DNA of 64,000 nt, taken from Methylomonas fluvii (lineage in GTDB: Bacteria > Pseudomonadota > Gammaproteobacteria > Methylococcales > Methylomonadaceae). The notes below the pieces were generated by a model. That model was not told where the DNA came from. It ran no database searches and saw only the letters and a list, made by a program, of their open reading frames with translations. Every line of letters starts with the position of its first letter. The first letter of the stretch is position 1. Position numbers and translations under genes: made by a program. Positions 27,566-37,486 of this stretch are shown piece after piece. The stretch is from contig NZ_JACXST010000002.1 of assembly GCF_014850975.1 (NCBI RefSeq), forward strand, positions 992,001 through 1,056,000, read 5' to 3'.

Positions 27566-27581
27566 GGCAAACGGCATGCCA
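27566..27581 (-). promoter_or_regulatory. Sigma-54 promoter of the bufferin operon
   Basis: Minus strand TGGCATGCCGTTTGCC matches the -24/-12 consensus TGGCAYR-N4-TTGC with the required 10-nt GG-to-GC spacing. Transcription would start near 27555, leaving a ~57-nt leader before bufA1. The reverse reading (TGGCAAACGGCATGCC, 27565-27580) is a weaker match pointing to the activator gene. Directly repeated AATAGTTG(T/C)GGCT at 27673-27685 and 27692-27704 lies ~105-135 nt upstream, a fitting place for an activator site. Confidence 0.7.
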
Positions 27582-27766
27582 AAACGCTTTCAAATAAAAT
27601 ATTTAAATAAAAACAAACTCTTATAAATTATCAAGCAAATTCAAGCCGCATCGCGCCCGCCCAAAATCCACCAATAGTTGTGGCTGCCGCGAATAGTTGC
27701 GGCTTGGTGTTGTGGCGGCCGCTGGTTAGAATGCTGCTTTACGCAAGCAACCGGGCCACTTCACTC

Positions 27767-29632
27767 ATGCAAACTGTCGATTCGTCGGAACTGACCATAC
27801 TGCGGGCGTTGGTGGAAGGTACCGTGCAAACCACCGGCGAAGACTTCTTACGGTCTCTGGTGCGGAATCTGTGCATTGCCACCAATGTGGCGAACGGCTT
27901 CATTGCCGAATTCACCGTTGATAAAACCCGGATAAGGTCCTTGGCTTATTGGACGCAAGGCGAATTTATCGACAACCAAGAGTGGGAACTGGCGGGGACG
28001 CCCTGTGTGGACGTATTGGCCGGCAAGCTGTGTCATTACCCGTCGGACCTTTCAAAGATATTTCCCAAAGAAGAAGGCGTAGAGAGTTATCTTGGCGTAC
28101 CGCTACAAGATGCCGACGGTCATATCCTCGGGCATTTGGCGATATATGATGAGCGGGCGATGCCCGAAGAACCGAGATTGCTCTATACGTTCAAGATTTT
28201 CGCGGCCAGGGCGGCGGCGGAGCTTAATCGGATTCGCATCGAAGAGCTGCGAAAGCAAAGCGAACAGCGCTATAAGGATTTATTCGATGAAGCGCCGATT
28301 GCTTATGTGCATGAGGATACCGATACCCGTTTTCTGGCTGCCAACCAGGCCGCCATGCGCATCCTGGGCATTACCCCGGAACAGGTGCCGGGCCTGGTTG
28401 GCAGCTCATTCATACCCGATACTTTGGAAGCCCAACAGCGATTACAGCTGGCACTCAAGTCCATCGAAGACGGTACGAATAGTGATGGCGTCGTTCTGGA
28501 ATTGCGCCGCAGGGATAACGATCAGCCGATTTGGATACAGTGGTGGTCCAAACTCGACCCGAGCCGTCAATACATGCGCACCATGTTTATCGACATTACC
28601 GAACGGGTGTTGATGGAACGGGAACAGGCCAGACTGCAAGCGCAAAACCTGTATTTACAGGAAGAAATTAAATCGACGCATAATTTTGACGACATCATAG
28701 GCCGCAGTCCGGCGCTGCAATCCTTGTTACACCAAGTCCAACGCGTGGCGCAGACTGACGCCTCGGTATTGATCCAAGGCGAATCGGGTACCGGTAAAGA
28801 ACTGATCGCCCGCGCCATTCACGCCGCCAGTCCCCGGAAAAACCGGCCCTTGATTAAAGTCAATTGCGCAGCATTGCCTTCCAGCTTGATTGAAAGCGAA
28901 TTATTCGGTCACGAAAAAGGCGCATTTACCGGCGCTATCAACAAACGTATCGGCCGCTTCGAATTGGCTGAAGGTGGCACGCTGTTCCTGGATGAAGTCG
29001 GCGAAATTCCGCTGGATGTGCAGGTCAAATTATTGCGGGTGATTCAGGAACGGGAATTCGAACGGGTGGGCGGGCAAATACCCATCAAGATGGATGTGCG
29101 GGTGATTACCGCGACGAATCGGGATTTGCTGACGGAAGTGGCGGAAAAGAATTTTCGCGAAGACCTGTTTTATCGGCTGAATGTGTTTCCACTGCGGACA
29201 CCGCCGCTACGCGAACGGCTGGAAGATATTCCGCTGTTGGTAAATTTTTTGGTCGGCAAATTCGCGCCGAAAATCGGTAAAAAAATCACCGGGGTCAGCG
29301 CCCAATCGATGCAACGTTTGCAGAACTATCGCTGGCCGGGCAATATCCGCGAGCTGGAAAATATCATTGAACGGGCCGTGATTCTGACCGATACGCCGAT
29401 ATTGGACATCGGCCCAGAGCAGTTGCCCGCGGCGGCCGACGCCGGCGTAAAAAGCGCGGCAGCCGAAGACACCAGCCTGGATAGCGTAGCCAAAGAGCAT
29501 ATCCTCAGCGTCCTGGAACAAACCCGCTGGGTCATTGAAGGCCCCAATGGCGCCGCGCAACGCCTCAATTTAAAACCGAGTACCCTGCGTTACCGCATGC
29601 AAAAATTGGGGATCACCAAGACCAGTCGCTAG
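27767..29632 (+). CDS. Sigma-54-dependent activator with GAF and PAS domains
   Basis: About 621 residues from ATG 27767; in-frame starts exist at 27731 and 27680, none with a good ribosome site. Order: GAF domain (~1-165, including [16 protein letters not shown]), PAS domain (~180-285), short coiled coil, AAA+ domain with GESGTGKE, the sigma-54 contact loop GAFTGA and LFLDEVGE, and a Fis-type HTH at the C-terminus ([19 protein letters not shown]). It is an FhlA/NorR-style activator sensing a small ligand or redox state. It is divergent from bufA1 and upstream of the RND operon, both of which have -24/-12 promoters, so it is the leading candidate regulator of both. Confidence 0.88.
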   Translation: MQTVDSSELTILRALVEGTVQTTGEDFLRSLVRNLCIATNVANGFIAEFTVDKTRIRSLAYWTQGEFIDNQEWELAGTPCVDVLAGKLCHYPSDLSKIFPKEEGVESYLGVPLQDADGHILGHLAIYDERAMPEEPRLLYTFKIFAARAAAELNRIRIEELRKQSEQRYKDLFDEAPIAYVHEDTDTRFLAANQAAMRILGITPEQVPGLVGSSFIPDTLEAQQRLQLALKSIEDGTNSDGVVLELRRRDNDQPIWIQWWSKLDPSRQYMRTMFIDITERVLMEREQARLQAQNLYLQEEIKSTHNFDDIIGRSPALQSLLHQVQRVAQTDASVLIQGESGTGKELIARAIHAASPRKNRPLIKVNCAALPSSLIESELFGHEKGAFTGAINKRIGRFELAEGGTLFLDEVGEIPLDVQVKLLRVIQEREFERVGGQIPIKMDVRVITATNRDLLTEVAEKNFREDLFYRLNVFPLRTPPLRERLEDIPLLVNFLVGKFAPKIGKKITGVSAQSMQRLQNYRWPGNIRELENIIERAVILTDTPILDIGPEQLPAAADAGVKSAAAEDTSLDSVAKEHILSVLEQTRWVIEGPNGAAQRLNLKPSTLRYRMQKLGITKTSR

Positions 29633-29970
29633 CGATGGCCATTTCGACAAAACGCTATCACCCTGGCCTTTCGGGCTGAGCCGCGTCGGCCTCCAAACAG
29701 CAGGAACGCTAAATAGGGCTGATAAAAATCTTGCAACGGTGTATCAGCAACATTTCGGCATCCCCTGCTTGCCGGCAATCCGCAGCTTCGGCTAACGTGC
29801 CGCCCGACCGCGAAGGCATAACAGACTTAGAACTTTTTCGGCCACGCACCGACATAAATTGGTTTATATAAACCAGTTCCAATCAATAGAACCGCTAGCA
29901 TCCTAATTCCCACCGGCAAATAAGGTTGAAATAAGCCGAATTTCCCGGCCTCTCGATCTCACATTGGCTT
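29633..29970. other. Upstream control region of the RND efflux operon
   Basis: No gene. It contains a perfect 16-bp palindrome TGGTTTATATAAACCA at 29860-29875, centred ~105 nt upstream of the -24/-12 promoter at 29971. That is the usual distance for an enhancer site of a sigma-54 activator. Confidence 0.55.
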
Positions 29971-29986
29971 TGGCAGACTACTTGCT
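29971..29986 (+). promoter_or_regulatory. Sigma-54 promoter of the RND efflux operon
   Basis: TGGCAGACTACTTGCT matches TGGCA-N6-TTGCW with GG and GC exactly 10 nt apart. A start near 29998 leaves a ~36-nt leader before the czcC-like ATG at 30034. Confidence 0.75.
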
Positions 29987-30033
29987 TTGAGTGCTTACCA
30001 AGCACGATCAATTGCACAACTCCGGGATCGACC

Positions 30034-31380
30034 ATGCAAACCAAACGTTTCATCCATAGCGCGGCATTCGGCTTACTGGGTGCTATGCTGACTTTCCAGG
30101 TCCACGCCCAAAATGTCCCCATATCCCTGGATGAGGCGCTGACGCTGTTTTACCGGCGCAACCTGGATTTGATTGCCGCGCAATACAATATCGACCAATC
30201 CCGTGCCGATGCGGTGATTGCCGCAGCGATACCCAATCCGACCCTGGGCGTGCAGATTTCCGAAATCAGCAACCGGCCCAATATGGGCTCCAATGCCACA
30301 GGCTGCAATCACGATGTCAACGTCTCCTGCGGCCCTGCCGAATATTTTTCCTTCAGCCAACTAATTGAAGTAGCCGGCAAACGCGGCCTGCGCATCCAAA
30401 GCAGTGGTTTCGCCACCCAGGCGGCGGAAAGCGACTTCCGCGATGCGGTGCGTATCTTCTCCAACATGGTCGAAGACGCCTATTACGACCTGCTGCTGGC
30501 GCAAAAGAACCGCTGGTTGGCGCAGGAAATAGTCGATCATTACCAAACCATTGCCAAAGCCAACCAACTGCGGATGAACAGCGGCGATATAGCCGAATCC
30601 GATTTTCTGCGGGTCAAAATGGAAGCAATGCGCGCCCAATCGGATCTGGATACCGCGCAAACAGCCGTAGAACAGGCCCAAGCCGCTTTGGCAGTGATCT
30701 TGCGCTGGCCGAGCGACGGTCTGCATTTCGAAGCCAAGGAGCAATGGCCGGACATTAAAGACATCGGCCAAAATCTGTCCAAAGACGAGCTGATGAACAA
30801 AGCTTTGCAACAGCGACCGGATTTATTGGCCGACAAACAGCGGGCTGCTCAAGCCGAGAAAGAACTGGAATTGGCCAGGCGCCTGAAATACCCGGATGTC
30901 ACCGTCAATGCTGGCTACGCCCGCGACCCCAGCAATAACGCACTCAATTCGTTTTTTGTCGGCGTCAGCGTGCCGGTGCCGGTGTTCGATCAATATCAAG
31001 GCCAATCGGACAAGGCGGCGGTGGCTTTAAACCAAAACCAACTGGCAGTCGAACAAACCGAGCTGAGCATTCGTAACGATGTCGCTAATGCCTTGGCCGT
31101 CTGGAATAGCGCGGACAAAATCGTACAGCGTTTTCACAGCGGTTTGCTCGATGACGCGTTGGCGGTACGGAACAGCGCCGAATTAGCCTACAGCAAGGGC
31201 GCTACCAGCGTGCTGGATTTTATCGAAGCGCAACGCAGTTATAAAAATGTGATGCACGATTACAGCCAGGCCATGATCAACCGCGCCAATGCCTATTACG
31301 ATCTGGCTAAAGCCCTGGGCGAGGAAGTCGGTAACGACAATACCGCCAACAAGGCGCAGACACCTACTCAATTACCATAG
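30034..31380 (+). CDS. czcC: CzcC/CusC-type outer-membrane efflux factor
   Basis: A 448-residue TolC-family protein with a signal peptide (MQTKRFIHSAAFGLLGAMLTFQVHA). Two OEP repeats follow: ISLDEALTLFYRRNLDLIAAQYNI...NPTLGVQISE and LMNKALQQRPDLLADKQRAAQ...YPDVTVNAGY. The second half ends with AYSKGATSVLDFIEAQRSYKNV. It forms the outer-membrane exit of the tripartite metal pump with the two genes downstream. It is the first gene after the -24/-12 promoter. Confidence 0.9.
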   Translation: MQTKRFIHSAAFGLLGAMLTFQVHAQNVPISLDEALTLFYRRNLDLIAAQYNIDQSRADAVIAAAIPNPTLGVQISEISNRPNMGSNATGCNHDVNVSCGPAEYFSFSQLIEVAGKRGLRIQSSGFATQAAESDFRDAVRIFSNMVEDAYYDLLLAQKNRWLAQEIVDHYQTIAKANQLRMNSGDIAESDFLRVKMEAMRAQSDLDTAQTAVEQAQAALAVILRWPSDGLHFEAKEQWPDIKDIGQNLSKDELMNKALQQRPDLLADKQRAAQAEKELELARRLKYPDVTVNAGYARDPSNNALNSFFVGVSVPVPVFDQYQGQSDKAAVALNQNQLAVEQTELSIRNDVANALAVWNSADKIVQRFHSGLLDDALAVRNSAELAYSKGATSVLDFIEAQRSYKNVMHDYSQAMINRANAYYDLAKALGEEVGNDNTANKAQTPTQLP

Positions 31381-31402
31381 CAGGCTCGAACGAATAACCG
31401 AC

Positions 31403-32571
31403 ATGAATACTTCCATACCACCTTTCACCCAAAATTCGCTGGTCTGCTGTTGTGCGCTGGCCGCTATTCTATTATCGGGTTGTTCGGACGCCACCGACCC
31501 TAAACCTGCTCCGCCCAAACCACCCACACCCGTCGGCGAAGTGGTCCTGGCGCCGGACTCGCCGAAAAAAGCCTATGTTAAAACCGCGCACTTGACCTTG
31601 TCGCAACATCCTTTGCTGGAACCTTTGGCCGGCAAAATCGTGTACGACGAAAGCATGACTTCGCGCATCAGCTCACCCGTCGCCGGTCGTGTTGTCACCG
31701 CGCCGATTGCACTGGGCTCGCCGGTGCAGACTGGTTCGACTTTATTGGAACTCGACAGCCCGGATGTCGCCGACGCGGAAGCCGATTTCGCCAAGGCACA
31801 AGCAGCAGTCACGCTCGCCAGCCATGCTTTCAATCGGCAACAGGAACTGTACGCCGGCAAAGCCATTTCCCGCAAAGAACTGGAACAGGCGCAGAGCGAT
31901 TTGAGCAGCGCCCGCAGCGACCTGCAACGCGCTACCGACCGCTTGAAAAACTTGCACTTGTCCGCTCGCCAAGCCGACGGCCGCTTCGCGCTGCGGGCGA
32001 CACTGCCCGGTATCGTCGTGGAACGCAACGTCAATCCGGGCATGGAAGTACGGCCGGATTTGGACCCCCCTTGTTTGTGGTTTCCGATCTCAAACATTTG
32101 ACCGTGCTGATGGAGGTGTTTGAAGTCAACATCGGCAAAATCAAACTGGGGCAGCAAGTCGCCGTGTCGGTACCCGCCTACCCCGGCGAGACCTTTCCGG
32201 CGACGGTGCAGTACATCGGTCAAGTGCTGGACGAAACCACCCGCACCGTGCAAGTCAGATGCAAATTAGACAATTCGGATGGCCGCTTAATGCCGGGGAT
32301 GTACGCCACCATCAACGTGGAAAGCACTACGGACGACAAGGCTTTCGTGATTCCATTGACCGCAGTATTTACCGAAGGCGACGCCGATTATGTGTTCATT
32401 GCCCTGGATGACAACCGCTACCGCCAGCGCCGGGTCGACATCGGATTGCGTTTGAAAGACCGAGCGGTCGTCACGCAAGGACTGGATGCCAACGAGCAGT
32501 TGGTGACAGAAGGTGCGCTAATGCTGCGCGCGGAAGAAGAAGTCGAAACCGAAAGCACCCACCAGCCCTAA
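31403..32571 (+). pseudogene. czcB: CzcB-type periplasmic adaptor, frameshifted in a C-run
   Basis: An HlyD/CzcB-family adaptor in two frames. Part 1 starts at ATG 31403 with a lipoprotein signal (LAAILLSGCSD) and runs through ISSPVAGRVV, a coiled-coil hairpin and LPGIVVERNVNPGMEVRPDL, then stops at 32101. Part 2 resumes LFVVSDLKHLTVLMEVFEV in another frame and runs to 32571. The break is at a run of six C (32065-32070); seven C would restore one ~389-residue protein. Either a sequencing error, a slippage-prone phase-variable site, or a true null that would disable the pump. All other residues look intact. Confidence 0.85.
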
Positions 32572-32592
32572 CGCCTTAACCAGGACACTGAC

Positions 32593-35500
32593 ATGATCGA
32601 GCGCCTTATCGCGTTTTGTTTGCAACAACGACTGATGGTCATCGGCGCCACGCTGGCGATTGCCGTTTCCGGCATCATCGCCTTCGAAAATCTGCCGGTG
32701 CAGGCCTTTCCTGACGTGCAAAACGTCTTTGTGCAAGTGGTCACCCAATTTCCCGGCCAAGCACCGGAGGAAGTGGAAAAACAGATTTCATTGCCGATCG
32801 AACGGGAAATGAACGGCTTGCCGCATTTGCTGAATATGCGTTCGGTATCCATCTTCGGCCTGTCGGTGGTGACTCTAACTTTCGACGATAAGGCCGAGGA
32901 TTATTTCTCACGCCAGCAAGTGCTGGAGCGCCTGCAATATGCCGATATTCCCGACGAAGCCAAACCGCAACTAGGTCCGCTATCCACTGGCGTCGGCGAA
33001 ATATTGCGTTACGTAATCGATGCCAAAAATCTGCCCTTGATAGAGCAACGGGCCTTGCAGGATTGGGTCATAGAACCGCGCTTGCGCTCGGTCCAAGGCG
33101 TCGCCGACGTGGTCGGTTTCGGCGGCGGGGTGAAAGAATATAAAGTTGCCGCCAAGCCGGATCGCTTAAAAAATTATCGCATCGACCTGAACCAGGTGTT
33201 TCAGGCGATTGCCGCCAACAACACTAATACCGGCGGCGGCTATATCGAGCACGGCGACGAAGCCTTGGTCGTGCGCGGCACCGGCTTGTTAAAGTCCGCG
33301 GAAGAAATCGGCGAAATCGTCGTCACTACCAACGACGGCGTACCGGTACGTATCAAAGACGTGGCCGAGATCAGCGTCGGACCGCAACCGCGTAACGGCA
33401 TGGTGGGTATGAATCAGCGCGACGATGTGGTGGAAGGCATTGTGTTGTTGATCAAAGGCCGCGATGCGGTCAACGTGCTGGATGGCGTGAAACAGAAAAT
33501 CAAGGAACTCAACGAGTTTGGTTTACCGCCGGGGGTAAAAATCACGCCGTTCTACGACAGGACCGAGCTGGTGGGCCACACCATCCATACCGTCGAACAT
33601 AATATGATCGAAGGCGCGGTGTTGATCCTGATTATCCTGCTGGTATTTTTACGGCGCTTTGTCGCGGCGCTGCTGGTGACGCTGATTATCCCGCTCTCCT
33701 TGCTGTTCGCGTTCATTTTGGTGGATCTGGGCGGCATTTCTGCTAACCTGATTTCCTTGGGCGCCATCGACTTCGGGATCATCGTTGACGGCGCAGTGGT
33801 ATTGGTGGAAGCCGTGATGGTGCAAGTCACGCTGGATTTGCAACGCAATGCCGACATTCGCCACCTGCGGCAATCGCTACTCACCACCGCCACCGAAATG
33901 GGCCGGCCCATCCTGTTTTCCAAGGCCATTATCATTATCGCCTTCTTGCCGATTTTCACGTTCCAGCGCGTGGAAGCCAAAATATTCTCGCCAATGGCCT
34001 ATACCCTGAGCTTTGCACTGGTGGCATCCATGCTGTTCAGCCTGACTTTTATGCCGGCGATGCTGACCTATCTCCTGGGCCCTAAGTTGGCCGAGCAACA
34101 CAATCCGCTGGTACATGCGATGGAACATCGTTACCGTCAAGTGCTGGAGTGGGTGTTACGGCATGGGCGGGCGGTATTTATTAGCGCGATCACCGCGCTG
34201 GTGCTGAGCTTCATGTCTGTAAAACTAATCGGCACCGAGTTTATGCCCAAACTCGATGAAGGCAATATCTGGCTGACCATTACCCTGCCGACGCCGGTAT
34301 CGCTCACCACCGCCAAACAACTGGAACGGCAAGTGCGCGAAACCCTGGAAGCATTTCCGGAAGCCAAAACCATCATCACCCAATTGGGCCGCCCGGAAGA
34401 CGGCACCGACCCCAAAGGCTTTAACAACCTGGAAGTGCTGATCGATCTGAAGCCCAAGGATACCTGGCGCTATCAGCGTAAAGACGATCTGGTACAAGCC
34501 ATGGACAAGGCACTGGCAATTTTCCCCGGGATTCTCACCAATTTCTCCCAGGTAATTCAGGACAATGTCGAAGAGGCCATTTCCGGCGTGAAAGGCGAGA
34601 TTGCCATCAAAATCTTCGGCAGCGATTTACAAACCTTGCAAGACAGAGCCGATCAAGTCACGCATATCCTGGCCGGCATTCAAGGCGCCACGGATGTCGC
34701 GGCCGAGCAGCAGGCCGGCTTGGCGCAAGTGATCGTGGACATCGACCGCGCTAAGGTATCGCGTTACGGCATCAATGTCGCCGATGTGGAGCGGGTGATG
34801 GAAATCGGCATGGGCGGCAAGGCGGCGTCGCAGTTTTTGGAAGGCGAACGCCGGTTCGACATCACCTTGCGTTACGAGGACAGCGCCCGCAATTCGGTGG
34901 CCAATCTGGAAAGTTTGACGGTGCAAACCCCAACCGGCCAACGCATTCCGCTCTCCGAGCTGGCCACCATCAAAATCAACCAAGGTGCGTCCCGTATCAG
35001 CCGCGAAGACAATATGCGGCGAATTGCCATCAAATGTAACCTAATTGACCGCGATCAAGGCAGCTTCGTGGCCGAGGCCCAACAAAAAGTCGCTGCGCAA
35101 GTCGATTTGCCGCCCGGCTATCACATCGTCTGGAGCGGCCAGTTCGAAAACCAGCAACGGGCGATGAAGCGTCTGGCCATCATCGTGCCGATCAGCTTAG
35201 GCTTAATTTTTGTATTGTTGTTTTGGGCGTTCATGTCAGTTAAAAATGCCTTGCTGATCGTGATGAACGTGCCGTTCGCGATGATAGGCGGCTTACTGAT
35301 TTTATTAGCAACCGGCATTAACTTGAGCGTATCGGCCGCGGTCGGCTTTATTGCCTTATTTGGGATTGCGGTACAGAACGGTGTGATTTTGGTCTCGCAA
35401 TTGAACAAATTGCGTCGGGACGGCCAGAAACTGCATGATGCCATCGTCAACGGCTCCGTAAGCCGCTTACGGCCGGTGGTGATGACCGCCTTGATGGCGA

Positions 35501-35661
35501 TGCTGGGCTTGTTTCCGGCCGCGCTGTCCACCAGCGTGGGTTCGGAAACCGCCAAACCGTTTGCCATCGTCATTATCGGCGGCTTGATCACCGCTACGAT
35601 TTTGACCTTAACCCTGCTACCCGCGCTATACCGCTATTTTGCCGAACCTGACGAGCTTTAG
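32593..35661 (+). CDS. czcA: Heavy-metal RND efflux pump, CzcA type
   Basis: A 1022-residue HME-RND transporter with 12 TM helices and two large periplasmic loops. The TM4 proton-relay segment reads DFGIIVDGAVVLVEA, the form found in divalent-metal (Co/Zn/Cd/Ni) pumps rather than the Cu/Ag CusA type. Other marks are LPVQAFPDVQNVFVQV at the N-terminus and GLFPAALSTSVGSETAKP near the C-terminus. It exports metal from periplasm or cytoplasm with the adaptor and outer-membrane factor encoded upstream. Metal choice is predicted from motif only. Confidence 0.92.
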   Translation: MIERLIAFCLQQRLMVIGATLAIAVSGIIAFENLPVQAFPDVQNVFVQVVTQFPGQAPEEVEKQISLPIEREMNGLPHLLNMRSVSIFGLSVVTLTFDDKAEDYFSRQQVLERLQYADIPDEAKPQLGPLSTGVGEILRYVIDAKNLPLIEQRALQDWVIEPRLRSVQGVADVVGFGGGVKEYKVAAKPDRLKNYRIDLNQVFQAIAANNTNTGGGYIEHGDEALVVRGTGLLKSAEEIGEIVVTTNDGVPVRIKDVAEISVGPQPRNGMVGMNQRDDVVEGIVLLIKGRDAVNVLDGVKQKIKELNEFGLPPGVKITPFYDRTELVGHTIHTVEHNMIEGAVLILIILLVFLRRFVAALLVTLIIPLSLLFAFILVDLGGISANLISLGAIDFGIIVDGAVVLVEAVMVQVTLDLQRNADIRHLRQSLLTTATEMGRPILFSKAIIIIAFLPIFTFQRVEAKIFSPMAYTLSFALVASMLFSLTFMPAMLTYLLGPKLAEQHNPLVHAMEHRYRQVLEWVLRHGRAVFISAITALVLSFMSVKLIGTEFMPKLDEGNIWLTITLPTPVSLTTAKQLERQVRETLEAFPEAKTIITQLGRPEDGTDPKGFNNLEVLIDLKPKDTWRYQRKDDLVQAMDKALAIFPGILTNFSQVIQDNVEEAISGVKGEIAIKIFGSDLQTLQDRADQVTHILAGIQGATDVAAEQQAGLAQVIVDIDRAKVSRYGINVADVERVMEIGMGGKAASQFLEGERRFDITLRYEDSARNSVANLESLTVQTPTGQRIPLSELATIKINQGASRISREDNMRRIAIKCNLIDRDQGSFVAEAQQKVAAQVDLPPGYHIVWSGQFENQQRAMKRLAIIVPISLGLIFVLLFWAFMSVKNALLIVMNVPFAMIGGLLILLATGINLSVSAAVGFIALFGIAVQNGVILVSQLNKLRRDGQKLHDAIVNGSVSRLRPVVMTALMAMLGLFPAALSTSVGSETAKPFAIVIIGGLITATILTLTLLPALYRYFAEPDEL

Positions 35662-35670
35662 GGGACTACT

Positions 35671-35997
35671 ATGAAAGAAATTCGCGCCTACGTGCAGCCG
35701 CACAAGCTCAGCCAGATCACGATGGCATTACTGGAAATACCGGGTTTTCCGGGGATGTCGATCATGGATTGCGAAGGTTTCGGTCGCGAGCGCACTGAGC
35801 ACAGCCAAGATTACAAGCCGTTTCTCTTGAAAAAACGCCTGGAGATCTTCGCACCCGACGACTTGGTGGAGATTATTTTCGAGACTATCCTGCGCACGGC
35901 CCATAGCGGGCACCATGGCGACGGCAAGGTGTATATCCTCGACGCGCAAGAAGGTGGCCGGGTCAGCAGCGGCGAACGGGATAAGGATTTGGGCTGA
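35671..35997 (+). CDS. PII-like protein of the metal-RND-associated group
   Basis: A 108-residue PII-superfamily protein: MKEIRAYVQPHKLSQITMAL, EIPGFPGMSIMDCEGFGRER, the T-loop region shortened, then RLEIFAPDDLVEIIFETILRTAHSG and GDGKVYILDAQEGGRVSSGE. The Tyr51 uridylylation context of GlnB is absent. Such PII proteins (the PII-NG group) are repeatedly found beside CzcA/CusA genes and may sense metal or nucleotide state for the pump. It starts 9 nt after czcA with GGGG at the ribosome site. Confidence 0.85.
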   Translation: MKEIRAYVQPHKLSQITMALLEIPGFPGMSIMDCEGFGRERTEHSQDYKPFLLKKRLEIFAPDDLVEIIFETILRTAHSGHHGDGKVYILDAQEGGRVSSGERDKDLG

Positions 35998-36002
35998 ACC
36001 CC

Positions 36003-37466
36003 ATGAGCCAGCAATCTCTCTCGGCATTTTTCTACGGCACACTGCTGGCACTAACGCTTAGTTTTGCCAACGCGGAAGCCGAGGAATCACAGTCTGCTGC
36101 CGAAGACGGAAATTTTTCGTTTATGCAGTTGCTGGCGGATCATGACTGGCACGATATGGCCGAGGAACGCTGGAATGCCTACGGCCAAGCTACCTACATT
36201 TCCAGCTGGAAACCGGCCTTCCCTGCTCAATACACCAATCTGAATGGCACTCCTCACTCGTTGCTGCCCAATGCCGAGCGCAGTTTCACCGGCACTGTCA
36301 CCGCTTACTTTGGCCTAAAGGCCTGGCAAGGTGGCGAAATCTATCTGGCCCCGGAAATGATTTCCGAACTGCCCTTATCGGATTTAAAAGGTCTGGGCGG
36401 CAGCATCCAAAACTTTGAGTTGCAAAAGTCCGGTTCGGTCAGCGCCACTTGGTATAAATCGCGTTTCTACTTAAAGCAGACCTTTAATCTGGGCGGCGAC
36501 AGCCATGCGGTCAGCTCCGGCCCGCTGCAATTGGCAGGCAGCGCCGACAGTCGGCGCTTGGTGATCACCGGCGGCAACCTTAGTGTCCTGGATATTTTCG
36601 ATAAAAACAGCTACGCCGCCGACTTGCGCCAGCAGTTTCTGAACATGGCCTTTCTAACCAATGCCGCATACGATTTTGCCGCCGACGCCCGGGGCTACAG
36701 CGTCGGTCTGGCGGCCGAATATTATTTCGACGACTGGACCTTCCGCCTCGGCCGCTTCGCCACGCCGCAAAACCCCAACGACTTGCCGTTGGATTTTCGG
36801 CTGTTTAAATATTACGGCGATCAAATGGAAATCGAGCATCGCCACAGCCTATTTAAACAGCCGGGTGCGGTCAGGCTATTGGCCTACCGGAACCGGGAAC
36901 GGATGGGTCGTTGGGACGATGCCATCGCTGCCTACCAAGCCAATCCCGCGCAAAACGCCGCCAATTGCACAAGCTTCAATTACGACTCTGAGAACAGCAA
37001 CGCCCCGGATCTGTGCTGGGTACGCAAAGCCAACATCAAAACCGGCATAGGCATTAATCTGGAACAACAGGTAATCGACGGCGTCGGGGTGTTTTTACGC
37101 GGGATGTATAGTGATGGTAAAACCGAAGTGTATTCCTAGACCTCCGCGGATCGCTCACTATCGTTCGGCACCTTAATCGGCGGCGACAGTTGGGGCCGGC
37201 ATTACGACGCACTCGGTATCGGGTATGCAAGCAGCTGGATTTCCGCCGGGCATGTCGCGTATTTACGCCTGGGCGGGGTGGACGGTTTTATCGGCGACGG
37301 CAATCTGCGTTACCGGCCCGAACAAGTGGTGGATATTTATTACAAACTGCGCCTGCTGCCTTCGGCCTGGATGACCCTGGATTATCAACACATCGCCAAT
37401 CCCGCCTACAACGCGGATCGCGGACCGGTTGATGTGTATGGCGTCAGAGCGCATTTTGAGTTCTAG
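36003..37466 (+). pseudogene. Carbohydrate-type porin with in-frame amber stop
   Basis: One continuous frame of 488 codons, interrupted only by TAG at 37137-37139. It encodes a signal peptide (LLALTLSFANA), then an outer-membrane barrel resembling carbohydrate-selective porins (WNAYGQATYISSWKPAFPA, GLKAWQGGEIYLAPEMIS, GRFATPQNPNDLPLDFR) and ends in phenylalanine (VYGVRAHFEF). The stop removes the last ~108 residues, including several strands and the terminal Phe needed for insertion. A Tyr codon is the likely ancestor (VYS-Y-TSADRS). It could be a sequencing error, a recent null or a suppressed amber. A porin inside a metal efflux operon is common. Confidence 0.8.
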
Positions 37467-37486
37467 GCAAAAATTCAGGAGTTCCC

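Noticed and set aside
27565..27580. Plus-strand -24/-12 promoter for the activator gene itself
   Set aside because: The plus reading lacks the TTGC element; the opposite strand is the better match, so it was assigned to bufA1.
36003..37466. Programmed recoding of the amber codon
   Set aside because: No pyrrolysine or suppressor machinery is visible and other genes here are terminated normally; nonsense mutation or sequencing error is simpler.
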